NCBI GenBank assembly: GCA_009841615.1
Contig: VXLL01000035.1
Coordinates: 232,135 to 296,134, forward strand
Reading direction: 5' to 3'
Source of the DNA: Gammaproteobacteria bacterium
GTDB lineage: Bacteria; Pseudomonadota; Gammaproteobacteria; Pseudomonadales; Azotimanducaceae
Length of the DNA stretch: 64,000 bases
The notes beneath the pieces are model-generated. The model was not told the origin of the DNA. It did not search any database and saw only the letters and a program-made list of their open reading frames with translations. Shown here one piece after another: positions 24,346 to 34,814 of this stretch (position 1 is its first letter; every line of letters starts with the position of its first letter). Position numbers and translations under genes: made by a program.

Positions 24346-25488
24346 ATGTCCTTACCAAGTTTTTCAGAAATGCTTGGAGCATTAGTACAGACACCGTCTG
24401 TCAGCAATCTGTCGCGCGAGCTTGATTGTAGTAATCGCGCTGTCGTTGAACTGTTGGCTACGTGGTTGGAGGATCTTGGTTTTGATATTTCAATCCAGAC
24501 GTTACCGAACGATACCAAATTCAATTTGGTCGCGCGAAAAGGTGAGGGAAAAGGAGGTTTACTGCTTTCTGGTCATACCGACACGGTCGCGTGCAACCCC
24601 GATCAGTGGAACAGTGATCCATTTGAGTTGACATCTAGGGCTGACAAATTCTTTGGTCTGGGTACTTGTGACATGAAAGGATTTTTCCCTACGATACTTG
24701 AGATCTTCGCACAGGTGTCCTCATCCAAATTGACAGCACCGATTACTGTACTAGCCACGGCTGACGAAGAGACGGATATGGCGGGCGCACGACATTTACT
24801 CGACACTGAAGAACTGACTGCCGAAGCGGCAATTATTGGGGAACCGACGTCATTAGAACTGGTCACCGCGCACAAAGGGATTTTTACGATGAAGATCACA
24901 ACGCGAGGTAGATCAGCTCATTCGTCTAACCCAAATCTCGGAGTCAATGCACTAGAGGGAATGCACCAAATACTCGGTGCGCTCCTTAATTATCGAGACG
25001 TACTTCGTCGGCGACATCACCATGACGCCTTCGATATTCCCTATCCTACCATGAATCTTGGGTGCCTCCATGCTGGCGACAGCGCGAATCGAATCTGCAA
25101 TAGTGCAGAACTGCTGATCGATTGTCGAACTCTTCCCGGGATGTCCAGTGCCGAGGTAGCCGAAGAACTCAGGCAACACTTAGAGTCGCTTGAGTCAAGA
25201 GTAGGTATGCCTATCGATATCGAGTTGGGAATGCCACCGATCGAACCATTTTCGGCGAAATCTGACTCAAGATTATCAAAACTCATGGAACAACTAACGG
25301 GAAAAACAGTTAAGACCGTCGCATTCGGTACTGAGGCACCGTTTCTGCAACGTATGGGTCTCGATACGATTGTGTTCGGTCCTGGTTCTATTGACCAAGC
25401 ACATCAAGTCGACGAATATTTGTCACTTGGTCAGGTGCGAACCGCACAAGATACCTTAGTTCGCGTGCTTGATGTTTACTGTCTTTGA
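24346..25488 (+). CDS. argE: Acetylornithine deacetylase
   Basis: Removes the acetyl group from N2-acetylornithine in arginine synthesis. From ATG 24346 it has 380 residues (E. coli ArgE 383), beginning SLPSFSEMLGALVQTPSVS. Metal-binding M20 motifs are LLSGHTDTV (His), GLGTCDMKGF (Asp), ADEETDMAGA (Glu pair) and GEPTSLELVTAHKG. The dimerisation domain begins near GRSAHSSNPNLGVNA, and FGTEAPFLQRMG precedes the last histidine. The frame is open upstream to 24187, but that part overlaps divergent ilvE and lacks family similarity. It is followed by convergent hemE. Confidence 0.93.
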   Translation: MSLPSFSEMLGALVQTPSVSNLSRELDCSNRAVVELLATWLEDLGFDISIQTLPNDTKFNLVARKGEGKGGLLLSGHTDTVACNPDQWNSDPFELTSRADKFFGLGTCDMKGFFPTILEIFAQVSSSKLTAPITVLATADEETDMAGARHLLDTEELTAEAAIIGEPTSLELVTAHKGIFTMKITTRGRSAHSSNPNLGVNALEGMHQILGALLNYRDVLRRRHHHDAFDIPYPTMNLGCLHAGDSANRICNSAELLIDCRTLPGMSSAEVAEELRQHLESLESRVGMPIDIELGMPPIEPFSAKSDSRLSKLMEQLTGKTVKTVAFGTEAPFLQRMGLDTIVFGPGSIDQAHQVDEYLSLGQVRTAQDTLVRVLDVYCL

Positions 25489-25562
25489 CCGTAACCGACA
25501 AACATTTAAGTGTGAATCATCGGAAAAAGGTGTCATTGAACGTGAAGACTTCCGTGCCAGCT

Positions 25563-26600
25563 CTATTGGAATCTGAAAGACTGCACATAGTCGACTAGAC
25601 GTTTAACGTTTTCGACGGGTGTCGATGGAATGATACCATGTCCCACGTTGAAAATGTGTCCGGGTCTAGTGGCAACATCACATAGGATGCGCCGAGCGTG
25701 CTCAATTACCACGTTCTCGTCGGCACATAACGCGATTGGATCCATGTTCCCCTGCACTGATCTGCACTGTAAGTGGTCCCATACGTCTACAAGTCGGGGT
25801 CGCCAGTCGAGTGCTAAAACGTCAGGACCTGTTTCATACATGGCTTTTAGTAAATGTGTGTTTCCCGTACCGAAGTAAATTCTTGGTACTGTGTGATTTA
25901 TGCCATTAAACAATCGCTGGGTAAAGGGAAAGACATAAGTCTGATACTCTTTCGTACCCAGACATCCTACCCAACTGTCAAAAATTTGAATAGCATCCGC
26001 ACCTGCTCGGATTTGTAGATTTACATAGTCGATTACCGATAACGTGATCTTCTCAAGAAGCTCGAACCAACTGTTGGGATATTGATACATGAATTTTCTC
26101 ACATTCTGAAAGTGATGTGATCCCTGACCTTCGATCGCGTAAGCGGCAAGCGTAAAGGGTGCTCCTGCAAAACCAATTAGACTGACATCGGTGGGTAGGT
26201 CTTCCAAAACATTTTGAATGGTCTGTGCAATGTACCCACAACTTTCTTCAGCTTCCAATCGTCGCAACTGCGAGCTATCCCGCGGTTCACGGATTGGCTT
26301 GGCGAAACGAGGACCCACCCCTTCCAAGTAATCCAACTCCAATCCCATTGAGTGGAGTATCGGTAATAGATCTGCGAAGACGATTGCCGCGTCAACACCA
26401 AGTATCCGCTGCGCGTCCAAAGTGACTTTTGCTGCTAAATCAGGATTTGTGAAGAAATCTAGACTCTTGGTATTGCCTTTGACAGTTCGATACTCCGGCA
26501 TGTATCGACCAGCCTGGCGGTTTAACCAAATCGGTGTATATTCTGTAGGTTCTCCGCGACACGCCTTCAGAAATGTTGTGTTCCGCGATCGTTCAATCAT
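25563..26600 (-). CDS. hemE: Uroporphyrinogen decarboxylase
   Basis: Decarboxylates uroporphyrinogen III to coproporphyrinogen III in heme synthesis. It has 345 residues. The signature near the N-terminus, YTPIWLNRQAGRYMPEYR, contains the conserved arginines. Other blocks are IVFADLLPILHSMGLELDY, GFAGAPFTLAAYAIEGQGS, IFDSWVGCLG and ALDWRPRL. Its ATG overlaps the fabV stop by 4 bp, so the two are coupled on the minus strand. Confidence 0.96.
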   Translation of the reverse strand: MIERSRNTTFLKACRGEPTEYTPIWLNRQAGRYMPEYRTVKGNTKSLDFFTNPDLAAKVTLDAQRILGVDAAIVFADLLPILHSMGLELDYLEGVGPRFAKPIREPRDSSQLRRLEAEESCGYIAQTIQNVLEDLPTDVSLIGFAGAPFTLAAYAIEGQGSHHFQNVRKFMYQYPNSWFELLEKITLSVIDYVNLQIRAGADAIQIFDSWVGCLGTKEYQTYVFPFTQRLFNGINHTVPRIYFGTGNTHLLKAMYETGPDVLALDWRPRLVDVWDHLQCRSVQGNMDPIALCADENVVIEHARRILCDVATRPGHIFNVGHGIIPSTPVENVKRLVDYVQSFRFQ

Positions 26601-27787
26601 CCCTGCAACGGGACCGGGTTGACCTCCGCGTCGTAATCGACTTCAGGGTGCCCAAAACCGAACAGTCTTAGAAAATCTGCCTGAAATCCGTTGACATCGG
26701 CGAGTTCATGGACGTTATCGGAGTTGATCCGTTCCCAGCTCTTTGCAACACTAGCTTGAACTGCTTCGTCGAGTTCATAGTTATCCATGCGAATACGTCC
26801 AGAGTCATCTTCGCGACGCGGTTCTTGATATAGTTGTTCATGAAAGAGCCGGTGGATATGATCAATACAGTCTTCGTGAGTGCCCTTGGCTTTCATTTCT
26901 CGAAATAAGATTGAAAAGTACAAAGGGACTACTGGGATAGCTGTACTTGCCTGGGTAACCACGGCTTTGAGAACTGCTATGGACGCATCGACACCGGACT
27001 GACCGAATCGTTGTTTCAGTTTATGACAAGTTTCGTCAAGGTGTTCTTTTGCTTTTCCGATCGTTCCGCCACGATAAATCGGCCAAGTGAGCTCATTACC
27101 TAAATAGGTGTATGCAACGGTTTTAAAGTTTTTGGCCAGTACTCCAGCCTCAGAAAGCACTTCGATCCAATATTCCCAATCTTCTCCGCCCATGACCGCG
27201 GTCGTTGATCGTATTTCTTCATCTGTCGCTTCCTCAATGTCGATCTCTGCGACTTCACAATTCCCAGTCAACACATCGAGCTTTAGTGTGCGCGAGTTCA
27301 TGGTTTGCCCAATGGGTTTGATCGTCGACCGAAACACTTCACCCGTTTTCGGGTGCGTACGGATGGGTGCCGCGAGGCTATAAATTAGTAGATCAATTGA
27401 ACCAAAGTTTTTCCTAATAGCTTCGATCACAGCAATTTTGGTATGATCAGCGAACGCGTCGTCATTGATCGTGTGAGAGAACAGATTAGCTGAACTTGCT
27501 AGCCGATCAAAAGCAAAATTGTTGTACCAACCCGCGGAGCCAGTTTTTCTTTCGGAGGGTTCTTTTTCAAAAGACACACCAATGGTGTTTGCTCCACAGC
27601 CAAAGGCCGCCGATATGCGCGAAGCTAAACCATACCCTGCTGAACAACCAACAACAAGAGCATTGGACGAACCTTTCACTTGCGGTCTCCCGCGCACGTA
27701 ATTCACTTGATCTTGTACATTTCGAGCACAACCAGTTGGATGTGCGGTGGTACAAATAAAGCCTCGAATTCTTGGTTTCACAATCAT
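26597..27787 (-). CDS. fabV: Trans-2-enoyl-ACP/CoA reductase FabV
   Basis: An NADH-dependent enoyl-ACP reductase of the FabV type, completing fatty acid elongation. It has 396 residues, the family's usual length. The N-terminus MIVKPRIRGFICTTAHPTGC is diagnostic. The cofactor motif is VVGCSAGYGLASRISAAFG (about residues 46-64). SLAAPIRTHPKTGE and the catalytic Y-x8-K stretch in WPIYRGGTIGKAKEHL (about 230-250) are intact. No fabI is visible in this window, so FabV may be the main or only enoyl reductase. From family knowledge FabV enzymes are triclosan-tolerant. Confidence 0.96.
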   Translation of the reverse strand: MIVKPRIRGFICTTAHPTGCARNVQDQVNYVRGRPQVKGSSNALVVGCSAGYGLASRISAAFGCGANTIGVSFEKEPSERKTGSAGWYNNFAFDRLASSANLFSHTINDDAFADHTKIAVIEAIRKNFGSIDLLIYSLAAPIRTHPKTGEVFRSTIKPIGQTMNSRTLKLDVLTGNCEVAEIDIEEATDEEIRSTTAVMGGEDWEYWIEVLSEAGVLAKNFKTVAYTYLGNELTWPIYRGGTIGKAKEHLDETCHKLKQRFGQSGVDASIAVLKAVVTQASTAIPVVPLYFSILFREMKAKGTHEDCIDHIHRLFHEQLYQEPRREDDSGRIRMDNYELDEAVQASVAKSWERINSDNVHELADVNGFQADFLRLFGFGHPEVDYDAEVNPVPLQG

Positions 27788-27979
27788 CAGGATTCCCTAT
27801 TCTAAAGATGAAGAATTCTGTGAAGTACTATCGTTGGACGCCCACATTGATTATTTTCTTTAAAGCGTAGAAGGTGATGTACAAAATTGTCGAGTCCAAT
27901 TGAGAATCGTTTCGAGTCAGATTTTTCGGAACCCACATAATTTCATCTGTTGGATCAGATTTTCAAAAGGCAAACTAGT

Positions 27980-28813
27980 TTGAACAACGAACAACTAATC
28001 AATCGAGCTTGGGAAGAACGAGACAGGTACACTGCAACTAGCGAAGGTCCCGTGCGTTCTGCAGTTGACGAGACATTAGCAGCACTTGACAACGGTACGT
28101 TGAGGGTTGCCGAAAAACTTGAAGGTGAATGGGTTGTTCATCAATGGTTAAAAAAAACTGTATTGCTGAGTTTTGTCCTCTATCCGTTTAAGCGGGTCGC
28201 AACTCAAAACGACGCATTGACTTGGTGGGATAAAGTACCTTCCAAGTTTTCTAGGTGGGACTCGGAAGAGTTCAGTTCACGAGGTTTTCGTGCTGTTCCT
28301 GGTGCGTTCGTGCGACACTCGGCATACATCGCACCTAATGTCGTACTCATGCCATGCTTCGTCAACGTTGGCGCTCATATCGGTAGTGGTACGATGGTTG
28401 ACACTTGGGCAACCGTAGGATCGTGCGCGCAGATTGGAAAAAACTGCCACATTTCGGGAGGAACTGGGATCGGTGGAGTACTCGAACCGCTGCAAGCTAA
28501 ACCAGTTATTGTCGAAGATAACTGTTTTATCGGTGCGCGCTCAGAAGTTGTCGAAGGCGTTATCGTTGAAGAAGGCTCAGTTCTATCAATGGGGGTCTTC
28601 ATAGGGGCATCGACGAAGATTTACGATACTCAATCTGGTCAAATACTGCGTGGTCGCATACCAGCGTACTCGGTAGTTGTACCGGGCACGCTGCCGATGC
28701 AGAATCCAAACTTTGACGGGTCGAATCCAAACTTGTACTGTGCGGTGATCATCAAAAAAGTCGACGCTAGCACACGGGCAAAAACATCGATCAACGACCT
28801 GTTGCGAGATTAG
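27980..28813 (+). CDS. dapD: Tetrahydrodipicolinate N-succinyltransferase
   Basis: Succinylates tetrahydrodipicolinate in lysine/diaminopimelate synthesis. From TTG 27980 it has 277 residues, near E. coli's 274; a TTG at 27950 would add ten. An AAAGG lies about 10 bp before 27980, supporting that start. The hexapeptide-repeat left-handed helix is seen in [49 protein letters not shown] and [20 protein letters not shown]. It shares a TTAG tetramer with the convergent folA gene. Confidence 0.95.
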   Translation: MNNEQLINRAWEERDRYTATSEGPVRSAVDETLAALDNGTLRVAEKLEGEWVVHQWLKKTVLLSFVLYPFKRVATQNDALTWWDKVPSKFSRWDSEEFSSRGFRAVPGAFVRHSAYIAPNVVLMPCFVNVGAHIGSGTMVDTWATVGSCAQIGKNCHISGGTGIGGVLEPLQAKPVIVEDNCFIGARSEVVEGVIVEEGSVLSMGVFIGASTKIYDTQSGQILRGRIPAYSVVVPGTLPMQNPNFDGSNPNLYCAVIIKKVDASTRAKTSINDLLRD

Positions 28814-29313
28814 GAAGCTCGTTCATATCGTCGAATGTCATAGGAGTAAGCGTGCTCTGAGTCCATCGGATGATGAGTTTCGTTGACAAGCGTCCATCGG
28901 CTCTCGTCATATTTTGGGAAGTAGGCATCGCCCTGAATCTCAGCGTTTACCGTGGTTGCGTACAACCTCTGTGCATGCGGTAGAGCTTCTGCATACACGC
29001 TTGAGCCTCCAATTACAAAACATTCTTCAATCGCGTTCGATTCACAATATTGTTTCGCACGATCCAAAGCTGCTTTGAGTGAGTTGACGACGATTACGTT
29101 TTTCAAGATCTGTTTTTTGCGTGTCAAAACGATATTCAATCGATTTGGGAGGGGCGACGAGATCGACTCATAGGTTTTACGACCCATAATCACTGGCTTT
29201 TCGAGAGTCTGTTCTTTGAAATATTGGAGTTCATCAGGGAGTCTCCATGGTAATTCATTGTCGCGACCTATTACTCGATTGCGCGACATCGCCCAAATGA
29301 GAGAAATGATCAC
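28810..29313 (-). CDS. folA: Dihydrofolate reductase
   Basis: Reduces dihydrofolate with NADPH. It has 167 residues. The N-terminus [32 protein letters not shown] contains the LPW substrate region and the catalytic acid (PDEL). [11 protein letters not shown] binds NADPH, and [17 protein letters not shown] is the second cofactor loop. The start is GTG 29313. It is followed downstream by dapD convergently and lies 174 bp downstream of thyA on the same strand. Confidence 0.95.
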   Translation of the reverse strand: MIISLIWAMSRNRVIGRDNELPWRLPDELQYFKEQTLEKPVIMGRKTYESISSPLPNRLNIVLTRKKQILKNVIVVNSLKAALDRAKQYCESNAIEECFVIGGSSVYAEALPHAQRLYATTVNAEIQGDAYFPKYDESRWTLVNETHHPMDSEHAYSYDIRRYERAS

Positions 29314-29487
29314 CGTCTACTCACAGACAATTGCTAGTCCAATACTGAGAGAAATGTATACATCATCCACCGGTCTTCGTTGAAAACCGTTGCGGGATCG
29401 CGGAACGCCTGAGCTGGTAGTTTTCTTAGTTGGAGTGAGTTGTTCACTACGCCTAACTTGGACATTTTCATCGTGCCGAAACCGTTA

Positions 29488-30282
29488 TTACACGGAAATG
29501 TCTGCTTTCAATATTCCGTGACTTGTGTAGTCCACAATTCGAATGTCCTCATATTGGAATCCGAACAAATCGGTGATGATCGGGTTGAGTTCTAGTCTTG
29601 GTAGTTTGAGCGGTTCACGGGCGAGTTGCGCTTTAGTTTGTTCCAAGTGATTCACGTATAAATGTGCGTCGCCGAAAGTGTGAACGAACTCTCCTGGCTC
29701 TAAATCGGTTACTTGAGCAACCATGTGAGTTAGTAATGCATAACTAGCAATGTTGAACGGTACACCCAAGAAGACATCAGCGCTACGCTGATATAGTTGG
29801 CAAGACAGCTTGTTGTTCGCGACGTAGAACTGAAAAAAAGTATGACACGGTGGTAGCGCCATCTCGTCGATGAATTCGACATTCCAGGCTGAGACTAGGT
29901 GCCGACGCGATGACGGATCGGTACGAATAGACGCGAGCACTCGCGAAATTTGATCGATTAATTCACCATTCGAGCATGGCCATGAGCGCCATTGATAACC
30001 GTAAACGGGTCCCAAGTCGCCATTTTCATCCGCCCATTCATCCCAAATATGCACATTGTTTTCTTGAAGATAACGGATGTTTGAAGAACCAGACAACAAC
30101 CAGAGTAATTCGTGCACGATCCCGCGAACAAACATTTTCTTAGTGGTTACTAGCGGGAATCCATCACTCAAATCAACCCGAAATTGATGTCCGAAAACAG
30201 ACAGTGTTCCCGTCCCAGTTCGGTCTTCTTTCGGTACTCCATCATCGACAATTCTTTGTAGTAATTCAAGATACTGTTTCAT
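29488..30282 (-). CDS. thyA: Thymidylate synthase
   Basis: Methylates dUMP to dTMP with methylene-THF. It has 264 residues, exactly as in E. coli. The catalytic cysteine is in [12 protein letters not shown] (about residue 146). [20 protein letters not shown] binds dUMP, and [12 protein letters not shown] is conserved. It starts within the last bases of lgt (4-bp overlap), the conserved lgt-thyA arrangement. Confidence 0.97.
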   Translation of the reverse strand: MKQYLELLQRIVDDGVPKEDRTGTGTLSVFGHQFRVDLSDGFPLVTTKKMFVRGIVHELLWLLSGSSNIRYLQENNVHIWDEWADENGDLGPVYGYQWRSWPCSNGELIDQISRVLASIRTDPSSRRHLVSAWNVEFIDEMALPPCHTFFQFYVANNKLSCQLYQRSADVFLGVPFNIASYALLTHMVAQVTDLEPGEFVHTFGDAHLYVNHLEQTKAQLAREPLKLPRLELNPIITDLFGFQYEDIRIVDYTSHGILKADISV

Positions 30283-31112
30283 GTTTTTGAGCGATCTGTT
30301 AAATATTGATTGACTGCGGGGATTAGCAGTAAACCTCCAATCAGAATCATTGGAATTGAGAGTAATTGTCCCATTGTGAGCCAGTTTCCTGCGATGAATC
30401 CAAGTTCAACATCTGGCTCGCGAAACGTCTCTGTAAAACACCTGCCGACACCGTACAGCAAGAGGAAAAGACCGCTGACAACACCTCGGTTTCTAGGCTT
30501 TCGAGAGAACCACCAGAGTAGACCAAAAACGACTATTCCTGTTATGAAAGCCTGATATAGGCTTGAGACGTGGCGCGTCAATTCCTCGTAGTCTCCGACA
30601 CAGGTAGGGTTTAGACTCGTAACCGCATGGCAGGGAAAATGCACTCCTAAAAAGCTCTCGGTTACACGCCCAGGTAATTCGGTGTTAATGAAGTTTCCCA
30701 GCCGACCGATCCCGATACCGATAGGTATAACCGGAACGATAAAGTCGGCTACGCTGAAGAAAGCAGTTTTATTTATCTTGCACCACAAAAGGATCGCAGT
30801 TGCTACTCCGATGACACCGCCATGAAAAGACATTCCGCCTTCCCATACCTTCACTGCCCAGAGAGGATCGGCTAAGAATTTGTCAACGCCATAGAACAGA
30901 ACGAAACCAAACCGGCCACCAAGGAGGGTACCGACAATACCCCAAAACAGTAAGTCATTCCATCGTTGGACAGTTAAGTTAGAATGAGTTTTTAGCCGCT
31001 TTCGACCTAAGGTATAACAAACGGTAAAAGCAACGACGTAAAGTAGTCCGTACCAACGAAAGGAAATCGGTCCAAGAGAAAATATTATTGGATTTATATC
31101 GGGATAGTTCAA
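30279..31112 (-). CDS. lgt: Prolipoprotein diacylglyceryl transferase
   Basis: An inner-membrane enzyme that attaches diacylglycerol to the lipobox cysteine of prolipoproteins. It has 277 residues with about seven membrane segments. Signature blocks are [27 protein letters not shown], and [20 protein letters not shown] (contains the GRLGNF(I/L)N motif). The N-terminal [14 protein letters not shown] is standard. It is transcribed before thyA. The adjoining upstream gene in E. coli is ptsP; here a divergent NRDE gene separates them. Confidence 0.96.
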   Translation of the reverse strand: MNYPDINPIIFSLGPISFRWYGLLYVVAFTVCYTLGRKRLKTHSNLTVQRWNDLLFWGIVGTLLGGRFGFVLFYGVDKFLADPLWAVKVWEGGMSFHGGVIGVATAILLWCKINKTAFFSVADFIVPVIPIGIGIGRLGNFINTELPGRVTESFLGVHFPCHAVTSLNPTCVGDYEELTRHVSSLYQAFITGIVVFGLLWWFSRKPRNRGVVSGLFLLLYGVGRCFTETFREPDVELGFIAGNWLTMGQLLSIPMILIGGLLLIPAVNQYLTDRSKT

Positions 31113-31267
31113 TGTGTTTCTTTCTTAGAGTGGAGTTTTGAGACCGAAAAATTGAATAAATTGGTTGTACATTTATTGCATGAAGAAATTGTAATTGAGA
31201 TGCGAGATTGTTACTTCTCGATCTATGGATTGCCCTCTAAACGTCAAATTTGTACGGAACTAGATCT

Positions 31268-31975
31268 GTGTGCTTGATACTTCTTGCATTCAAGATTGAC
31301 CAACAGTATCCGTTGATAGTAGCAGCAAATCGAGATGAATACTTCGATCGCCCGACGCGTGCTGTTCACTATTGGTCCGACCATCCAAAAATTTTTGGCG
31401 GACGAGACTTACAGGAACAGGGCACTTGGATGGGAGTCACCACCACTGGTCGATTCGCCGCCGTAGCGAATTGGTCGCGGAACAACGAACGAGCATCGGG
31501 TTACCGCTCGCGCGGAGATTTGGTACGAGATTTTCTTCTTACGAAAAGCAAGTCGTTGGAGTTTGTTCGTTCGATCAATAACAGCGAATACCGCGGATGC
31601 AATTTGATCGTATACGATGGGGTTAGTTTAGCGTATTGGAGTAATCACGAGAATTTCTTCACACCATTAAATCCGGGATATCACGTGATCACGAATGGAT
31701 GTTTTAACAACTCCTCGCTTCGGGCTAAGTCTGGACTCGAGCAATTTGCGCAATTAACGATAAAGCCAGATACCGACGAGTTACTCGAGTTGCTAGCACC
31801 TAAAGAACCATTTCATGACAGTGATTGTTTTGTTCGCGGAGACACCTACGGAACGCGTTCCAGCACGACTCTATTCTTCAGTAGAACCAACATTGTTGTG
31901 AATGAACAACAATACGGACCAAGAGCAACTGTAGGTACTTTGATCGCTGAAGAAATAGCACTACATACTGGCTAG
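31268..31975 (+). CDS. NRDE (TANGO2-like) family protein
   Basis: From GTG 31268 it has 235 residues. It begins with the family N-terminus (M)CLILLAF, then YPLIVAANRDEYFDRPT, the NRDE motif that names the family. Other conserved blocks are IFGGRDLQEQGTWMGVTTTGRFAAVANW, YRSRGDLVRDFL, NLIVYDG and YGTRSSTTLFF. The family resembles Ntn hydrolases with Cys2 as a candidate nucleophile. Bacterial members have no settled function, while the human homologue TANGO2 is linked to heme/lipid handling. The gene interrupts the rppH-ptsP-lgt-thyA order and overlaps convergent ptsP by 15 bp. Confidence 0.88.
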   Translation: MCLILLAFKIDQQYPLIVAANRDEYFDRPTRAVHYWSDHPKIFGGRDLQEQGTWMGVTTTGRFAAVANWSRNNERASGYRSRGDLVRDFLLTKSKSLEFVRSINNSEYRGCNLIVYDGVSLAYWSNHENFFTPLNPGYHVITNGCFNNSSLRAKSGLEQFAQLTIKPDTDELLELLAPKEPFHDSDCFVRGDTYGTRSSTTLFFSRTNIVVNEQQYGPRATVGTLIAEEIALHTG

Positions 31976-34228
31976 CACCTTACCCACACCGGCGTGCTGG
32001 AGGTGCCTACGAACAAAGTCGACGATCTCAGTCGCGTCGTCCATCGCTAAAACGTCAGCTAGTAGTTGCTGACAAGACTCATACGAAAGATTTCTAATCA
32101 ACCATTTGACCCGAGGAATATGAGTAGCATTCATCGAGAGCGAGTCAAAACCCATACCAAGCAGTAATGCCGCGCCTTCCATTGTACCGGCCATTTCTCC
32201 GCAAATTGAGACAGTTGTATCCGCCCGATGCGCGTCTCGAACAATGGAATACAACGCAATTAAAACTGAAGGGTGAAATTCGTGGTAAAGATCAACGACC
32301 CGGGCATTGTTACGAGATACCGCGAGCAAATATTGTGTCAAGTCGTTTGACCCGACCGCGAGAAAGTCGACTTGTTCAGCGATAGAACGAATCTGGAAGA
32401 CTAACGCCGGAACTTCGATCATAGCGCCGATTTTTGGGTGCTGTACTGTAAAGCCCTCGTCCTTTATCTCTTCGAAGGCTTGATCTACTAGATTCTTAGC
32501 GAAACAAACTTCTTCGAGATTGGAGATCATCGGCAACAAAATACGTAATTCGCTTTGCAAATCATCGCTCGCCTTCAGCATTGCGCGAACTTGTACAAGA
32601 AAGATATCCGGATGATCTAGAGTAACCCGAATACCGCGCCAACCAAGGTAAGGATTTTCTTCTCGAATAGGAAAGTATGGTAGTTCTTTGTCCCCGCCAA
32701 TATCAAGTATTCGCATGGTTACGGGTGTTGGTTCAAACGCCAACATGTGCTGACGATAGATTTCCAGTTGCTGCGCTTCTGTTGGAAAGTGCTTTTTGGA
32801 CGCGAAGGGGACTTCTGTTCGAAATAGTCCGACTCCTTCTGCGCCGTTGTCCAAGGCTTGTTGAATCTCTTCCAACATCCCAATGTTGACTTGGATTTGC
32901 ACTCTGTGACCGTCTATCGTCTCTGCTGGTAGTTCGCGCAGTGCTTCGAGTTCACGATCAAAGCTCGCGCTCTCTTGAATGCGAACCTTGTATTGGTCGA
33001 GGGTCGTAGCGGTCGGATTAATGTAAATCTCGCCACTCGAACCGTCGAGCGCGATCGGAGCCTCTTCTGCTTCGAATAACGGTAAATCCATCGCGCCCAT
33101 TACCGCAGGAATTCCCAATGCTCGAGCCAAGATCGCGGTATGCGAATTCGCTGATCCGGTCTTTGAAACTATACCGATGATGTTATCGGGCACAACCTCC
33201 GCGATCATTGTTGCAGTGACGTATTCGGCTATTAAGATCGCGTTTGCCGGTGGATTGTTGCGATCGCGACTCTGAATGTTCTGAAGTTTCTCTAGTAGTT
33301 GATCTGCGATGTCGCGTAACATGTCGCCGCGCTCAGCGAGATAAAAGTTCTCGATCTCCTCTAACGTGACGATATGTCGGGCGAACACTCGTTTAACAGC
33401 GCCAGGCGCCCATTGTTCCTGTTCGAAGATTTCACTTTTAACTTCTTCCACCATAGTTTCGTCGTCGAGAATATGCAAGTACGCGTTGAATATCTCCTGA
33501 TGCATTGGATCGAGTTCGTCAAACGATTGTGAAATCTTTTCGTTATGGTCGCGAACGGCTTTGAGCGCAACTAAAAATCGCTGAAATTCTGCTTCTGGCT
33601 CTTCAGTTTCCCGCTCTGGGACGTCATCAAGCATTAAGTCATCGTACAGTACAAACCCAGTGCCGATACGAGATCCAGGCGAACTAGGTATTGCTCGAAA
33701 CTTTTTCTGTACTCTGTGGCGATGATAGTTTGGAGTCGCTACGATCTCCCCAAACTCGATGGCATGTGCAATGGTGGATGCCAATGCCGTAGCTAACGAA
33801 GTGAGAAACCCTTCTTCGTCGTCGGTGAACTTTTGACTATCTCGACGGACCGTCAGTACGCCAACGCATTTCCTGTTATGGACCATCGGGACCCCAAGAA
33901 ACACGTTAAATTCTGACTCGGCGATGATGGAATTTTTCGTAAAAGCTGGGTGCGAAGTAGCGTCAAGTAAATTGAGAGGTTCAGCGCGTTGAGCAATGAA
34001 TCCTACCAAACCGGTGTTTTCAGGTAATGACAGTTGATTGATTTGATCAGAGAACGGACCTTCGTGTGCGATTAAACGAAAGCTATCGGTAGTATGGTCG
34101 AAAGCATACAAAGAACAGCAATCTACACCGAGATTCATACCTATACGAGCTACCGCCATTGCGGCACCTTTACGCCAGTCAGGTTGCGCAAGGATATCGC
34201 GAGCCAGCCGTACCATAGCCTCGTACAC
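31961..34228 (-). CDS. ptsP: PTS-Ntr enzyme I (GAF-containing PEP-protein phosphotransferase)
   Basis: First phosphocarrier of the nitrogen-related PTS, passing phosphate from PEP to NPr. It has 755 residues. An N-terminal GAF domain (about residues 15-165: DCCSLYAFD, LPENTGLVGFIAQRAEPLNL, FNVFLGVPM) is followed by the EI domains. The phospho-histidine lies in SKTGSANSHTAILARALGIPAVMG (about 361). The PEP-binding domain has GVGLFRTEVPFA, ENPYLGWRGIR, VGSNDLTQYLLAVSRNN and the catalytic cysteine in VSICGEMAG (about 676). It starts 2 bp after rppH, so the two are one operon. Confidence 0.96.
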   Translation of the reverse strand: MYEAMVRLARDILAQPDWRKGAAMAVARIGMNLGVDCCSLYAFDHTTDSFRLIAHEGPFSDQINQLSLPENTGLVGFIAQRAEPLNLLDATSHPAFTKNSIIAESEFNVFLGVPMVHNRKCVGVLTVRRDSQKFTDDEEGFLTSLATALASTIAHAIEFGEIVATPNYHRHRVQKKFRAIPSSPGSRIGTGFVLYDDLMLDDVPERETEEPEAEFQRFLVALKAVRDHNEKISQSFDELDPMHQEIFNAYLHILDDETMVEEVKSEIFEQEQWAPGAVKRVFARHIVTLEEIENFYLAERGDMLRDIADQLLEKLQNIQSRDRNNPPANAILIAEYVTATMIAEVVPDNIIGIVSKTGSANSHTAILARALGIPAVMGAMDLPLFEAEEAPIALDGSSGEIYINPTATTLDQYKVRIQESASFDRELEALRELPAETIDGHRVQIQVNIGMLEEIQQALDNGAEGVGLFRTEVPFASKKHFPTEAQQLEIYRQHMLAFEPTPVTMRILDIGGDKELPYFPIREENPYLGWRGIRVTLDHPDIFLVQVRAMLKASDDLQSELRILLPMISNLEEVCFAKNLVDQAFEEIKDEGFTVQHPKIGAMIEVPALVFQIRSIAEQVDFLAVGSNDLTQYLLAVSRNNARVVDLYHEFHPSVLIALYSIVRDAHRADTTVSICGEMAGTMEGAALLLGMGFDSLSMNATHIPRVKWLIRNLSYESCQQLLADVLAMDDATEIVDFVRRHLQHAGVGKVLASM

Positions 34229-34230
34229 TT

Positions 34231-34722
34231 TTACTGCGCCTCGAACGGTAAATAAGAAACGAGTTCTGACATAGCACGATCATACATGTCGCGTTTAAAA
34301 CCGACGATTAGACTCAATGGTTCCCAATAGTCCACCCACTTCCACGCGTCAAATTCCGGTTTTGGAACGTTTTGAACGTCAATATCCTCATCTGAACCGT
34401 GATATCGCATGAGAAAAAACTGCACTTGTTGCCCAGCAAATCGCCAAGTTTTTTTCACATTCAACTCTTGCATCACACTAGGAGGGTAATCATACTTCAG
34501 GTAGGTTTGAGTGTTCCCAAGAATTTCCACACTATTTTGATCAATACCAGTCTCTTCCACTAGCTCGCGAAGTACTGCGTCGTGCGGGGTCTCGTGCGGG
34601 TCGATACCACCTTGTGGGAACTGCCATTGATTGTCCATGTCATTGCGTCTAGCTATGAGCACTTGACCTCGCTCGTTGGTAACGATGATCCCAATCGCTG
34701 GCCGATAGGATGAAGATGTCAA
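34231..34722 (-). CDS. rppH: RNA pyrophosphohydrolase
   Basis: Removes pyrophosphate from mRNA 5' ends, triggering RNase E decay. It has 163 residues. The Nudix box GGIDPHETPHDAVLRELVEETG (GX5EX7REUXEEXG, residues about 38-60) is complete. YRPAIGIIVTNERGQVLIARR at the start and KWVDYWEPLSLIVGFKRDMYDRAMSEL at the end are RppH-specific. It is located directly before ptsP, as in E. coli. Confidence 0.96.
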   Translation of the reverse strand: MTSSSYRPAIGIIVTNERGQVLIARRNDMDNQWQFPQGGIDPHETPHDAVLRELVEETGIDQNSVEILGNTQTYLKYDYPPSVMQELNVKKTWRFAGQQVQFFLMRYHGSDEDIDVQNVPKPEFDAWKWVDYWEPLSLIVGFKRDMYDRAMSELVSYLPFEAQ

Positions 34723-34814
34723 GTTAGTACATCCCCCTCGACGCTAAAACGAAAGTGAATTCCGTCTGAGCGACGCTCTTGAATTCGAGACAGGTCTGTA
34801 CCGATTACTAGTCT

